Of a stretch of DNA of 64,000 nucleotides, positions 62,074 to 64,000 are shown piece by piece. Where the stretch lies: contig CM070561.1 in NCBI GenBank assembly GCA_036346405.1, positions 7,851,441 through 7,915,440 on the forward strand. The letters run 5' to 3'. Each line of letters starts with the position of its first letter. Position 1 is the stretch's first letter. Source of the stretch: Phyllostachys edulis. Its lineage: Eukaryota > Streptophyta > Magnoliopsida > Poales > Poaceae. Below the pieces are notes generated by a model. The model had not been told where the DNA came from. It did no database searches and saw only the letters and a list, made by a program, of their open reading frames with translations. Position numbers and translations under genes: made by a program.

Positions 62074-62670
62074 TGGGGGCATACCAGGTAGTTCGTCAGG
62101 AAATACGTCTGAAAAGTCTTTTACTACAAGTATGTCTTTCAATTCCTTTACTTGACTGTTGGCCAGGCTGAGATCAAATGGTTGCTGTTAGGTTCTGATT
62201 CCAAGGTACTGCAATCTGGTCCCGTCAGGTTTTCTAATGGACACTTGTTTGGATTCACAGTCGATATTTACTCCATGGGCAGATAGCCAATCCATACCCA
62301 GGATTACTTCTAACCCACTTAGGTGAATTACGAACAAGTCCGCCAAGAACTTGGTATTATGGATTATAGTAACTTGATTCTTTCTAATTGAGGTTACTTC
62401 AATTGTTCCGGCAGGCGTGTTAACTTCCATAGATTTTTCTAGTGGTTCTGATATTAGATCATGTTCTGCTAGGAACTTGTAAGATATAAATGAGTGGGTT
62501 GCTCCTGGATCGAAAAGAACTATACCCATGGATGGGGGAATTAACAGCTTACCCGTGATCACGTTTGTGGCTTCTCCAAATTTTTCCGCAGTCACGTGGG
62601 TCAGGCGTGCTGGTCCTCCCCTTCTAGCTCCTCCTGTGACAGGTGTGTTGTCCCTAGGTTGATTTGGGCG
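62074..62670 (-). pseudogene. Gypsy G protease and RT start
   Basis: An open stretch of 135 codons (62188-62595) has GIVLFDPGATHSFISYKFLA, where the aspartic protease motif D-S-G is D-P-G, then VIHLSGLEVILGMDWLSAHG. A stop at 62188 is followed in another frame by VVKDFSDVFPDELPGMPPN, the RT lead-in. It is cut at CTATT (62069-62073) by gypsy H; removing H joins it in frame with REIEF at 49604. Confidence 0.82.
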
Positions 62671-62673
62671 GTT

Positions 62674-63246
62674 GCCCTACTGTGGTACCGGGGCAGACAA
62701 TCTTGGTACATATGCTAGCTGTGGTGGAGCTCCTGATGTCCTCTGTGGGTGGGGGCACTCAACCTTATGATGTCCTGGATTTCTGCAATTGAAGCAAGCA
62801 TCGATGTCCCTTAGGCAATCCTTGGTCAAATGGTTCCCTCTACACTTGGCACACTGGAGAGCAATGGCTGCTGGCTGCTGTGGGGCTATGGGTCTTTGAA
62901 ATGCTGGATTGAAAAAATCTCGGCCTAGGGGGCCCATATTGAGGTGGTTGCGGTGGCGGGAAAGAAAGAGGCCTATGGGCTATTGATGGATGGTGGTCTA
63001 CCTTGGCCTTCTTCCTTCGTTCCTCCATGAGGTTAGTATGTTCATTCTCCAGAATAATGGCTCGGTTGACCAAATCTTGGAATTCAGCAATTTTATGGAT
63101 GGATAAGAGCATTTTCAGGTAGGGCTGCATTCCATCCAAGAATTTTTCCATTTTCTTCTCTTCAGTGTCTATATCGGTTGGTGTGTAGCAAGAGAGCTTG
63201 TTGAACTGATTGAGATACTCAACCATTTTCTTCCCCCCTATGTTAA
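62674..63246 (-). pseudogene. gag: Gypsy G gag C-terminal half with zinc knuckles
   Basis: MVEYLNQFNKLSCYTPTDID, EKFLDGMQPYLKMLLSIHKI and FQDLVNRAIILENEHTNLME form the end of the gag core. After a frameshift come CAKCRGNHLTKDC and CFNCRNPGHHKVEC; the second is a canonical CX2CX4HX4C zinc knuckle, the first one residue short. A TAG near 63240 precedes this part at ALT*GGRKW. Confidence 0.83.
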
Positions 63247-63852
63247 AGCCTGGAACTCTCGTTTCTTCAATTCCTTATGGCCAGTAGGCACATGGGTTTC
63301 AATGAACCTTAGCTTGAATTTAGCCCAAGTAATGGGCTATTCGCTGACACTGTTGTGGTTATAGTTTAGTCACCAGGTAGTGGCTGGTCCGGTTAGCTGA
63401 TAGGAAGCATAACGGACTTTCTCGGCATCTGAGCACTCAACTGTGTCCAATTTCTTTTCTACTTCCACAAGCCAATCGTTGGCATCTAGTGGGTTAGTGG
63501 CTTTGGCGAAAGTGGGAGGGCGAGTCTAGAGAAAATCACCCAGACTAACCCCACGGGCTAGATGGGATGTGGTGGGTGCTACTTTGGCTAACAAGGCTTC
63601 CATGAATCGATTCTGATTGTCCTGAGCTTCTCTTCTGGAGTTTTCTAGGAATTTGAGTACATCCACCATTATTCCTGGCGGGTCTGTAGCTCCAGTGGGT
63701 GGTGGCTGGCTAGCTTCTAGTTGTGGAGTAGCTCTGGACTGGCCTGGCATTGATCCTTGGGAATCAACTGGTGGGTTCTCCACTGTTCTGTCTTGTGGCA
63801 AGAGCCCCAATCTGAGTCCCAAGCCTTGTTCTTCACGTTCTTGTCCTTCCAT
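63247..63852 (-). pseudogene. gag: Gypsy G gag N-terminal half
   Basis: The frame starts MEGQEREEQGLGLRLGLLPQ at 63852 and is open to TAG 63526 (GDFL*TRPP). It then continues as KATNPLDANDWLVEVEKKLD, TVECSDAEKVRYASYQLTGP, with a TGA in the TTW*LNY block and a TAG in SE*PITW. The order matches chromovirus gag. Stops fall where Gln or Trp are likely. Confidence 0.8.
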
Positions 63853-64000
63853 CCTGTGGGGGAGGTGTTAGGAAATGGTTTGTATTAGAGGTGGGGTACG
63901 TGTAGCATTTTATGATTGGATGGGTTCTTCTGGTTGTTACATTAGTTGCTCATTTCTCCAGTAGTAATTTGTGGTAGGAAAGGTGGTATCATACCCATCT
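63853..64000 (-). other. Gypsy G leader, cut by the window end
   Basis: The last 148 bp lie upstream of the G gag start. No primer-binding site or LTR is reached with certainty, so the 5' LTR of G lies outside. Confidence 0.5.

Overview
This window is a gene-poor, repeat-packed stretch of a large plant nuclear genome. The mix of families points to a grass: a Maximus/Sirevirus-like Ty1/copia element, chromodomain Ty3/gypsy elements with multi-kilobase LTRs, gag-only gypsy relatives and a Mutator-like transposon. I could not identify the species. I see no intact single-copy host gene, tRNA, rRNA or CRISPR array. Nearly all coding sequence belongs to transposable elements, and only one open gene looks structurally complete: a GRF zinc-finger gene at 25867-26471 inside the Mutator-like element.

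Layout. 1-1836: unassigned AT-rich DNA and a repeat here called D (copy 1). 1837-3409 (-): truncated gypsy C, with 5' LTR, primer-binding site and broken gag. 3410-3494 and 12305-12529: D copy 2, split by copia A (3495-12304, -; TSD GCCTT/ACCTT). A is itself split by gypsy B (4778-9770, -; TSD GTTTG). B has gag plus an unknown ORF and no pol. 12530-17948: a very long LTR with no adjacent internal region, probably a solo LTR, holding an array of about 42-bp palindromes. 17951-24397 (+): copia E, with decayed polyprotein and truncated 3' LTR. 24671-29504: a Mutator-like element (MULE) with long terminal inverted repeats, a decayed transposase gene (-) and a convergent GRF zinc-finger gene (+). 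29505-31508: unassigned DNA, a possible MITE remnant and a gypsy LTR remnant. 31509-34687: start of another long LTR. 34688-43729 (+): Sirevirus-like copia F (TSD TTTTC). 43735-44284: remnant DNA.

The right third is a three-level nest. Chromovirus-type gypsy G (-) has its 3' LTR at 44285-46770, pol at 46790-49604 and protease/gag at 62074-63852; its 5' LTR lies beyond the window. It is split between protease and reverse transcriptase by gypsy H (49605-62068, -; TSD CTATC/CTATT). The 5' LTR of H is split by copia I (55628-61760, +; two 428-bp LTRs, TSD GGAAC). The leader of H also carries a 376-bp hAT-type MITE (TSD ACTCAAAG). Insertion order is G before H before I, and D before A before B.

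How the parts relate. B and H share LTR termini (TGATGA...TGATGTCCTCATCA), a palindrome just before the polypurine tract and a similar polyprotein C-terminus, so B reads as a non-autonomous partner of an H-like family. The MULE has two genes that start near opposite ends and converge, as mudrA and mudrB do in maize MuDR, but the second gene encodes a GRF zinc finger. Copia I seems to place its gag start codon in the LTR, joined to gag by a candidate intron that would remove the primer-binding site. Many disabling stop codons are TAG or TGA at Trp, Gln or Arg positions, as expected for long-methylated DNA.
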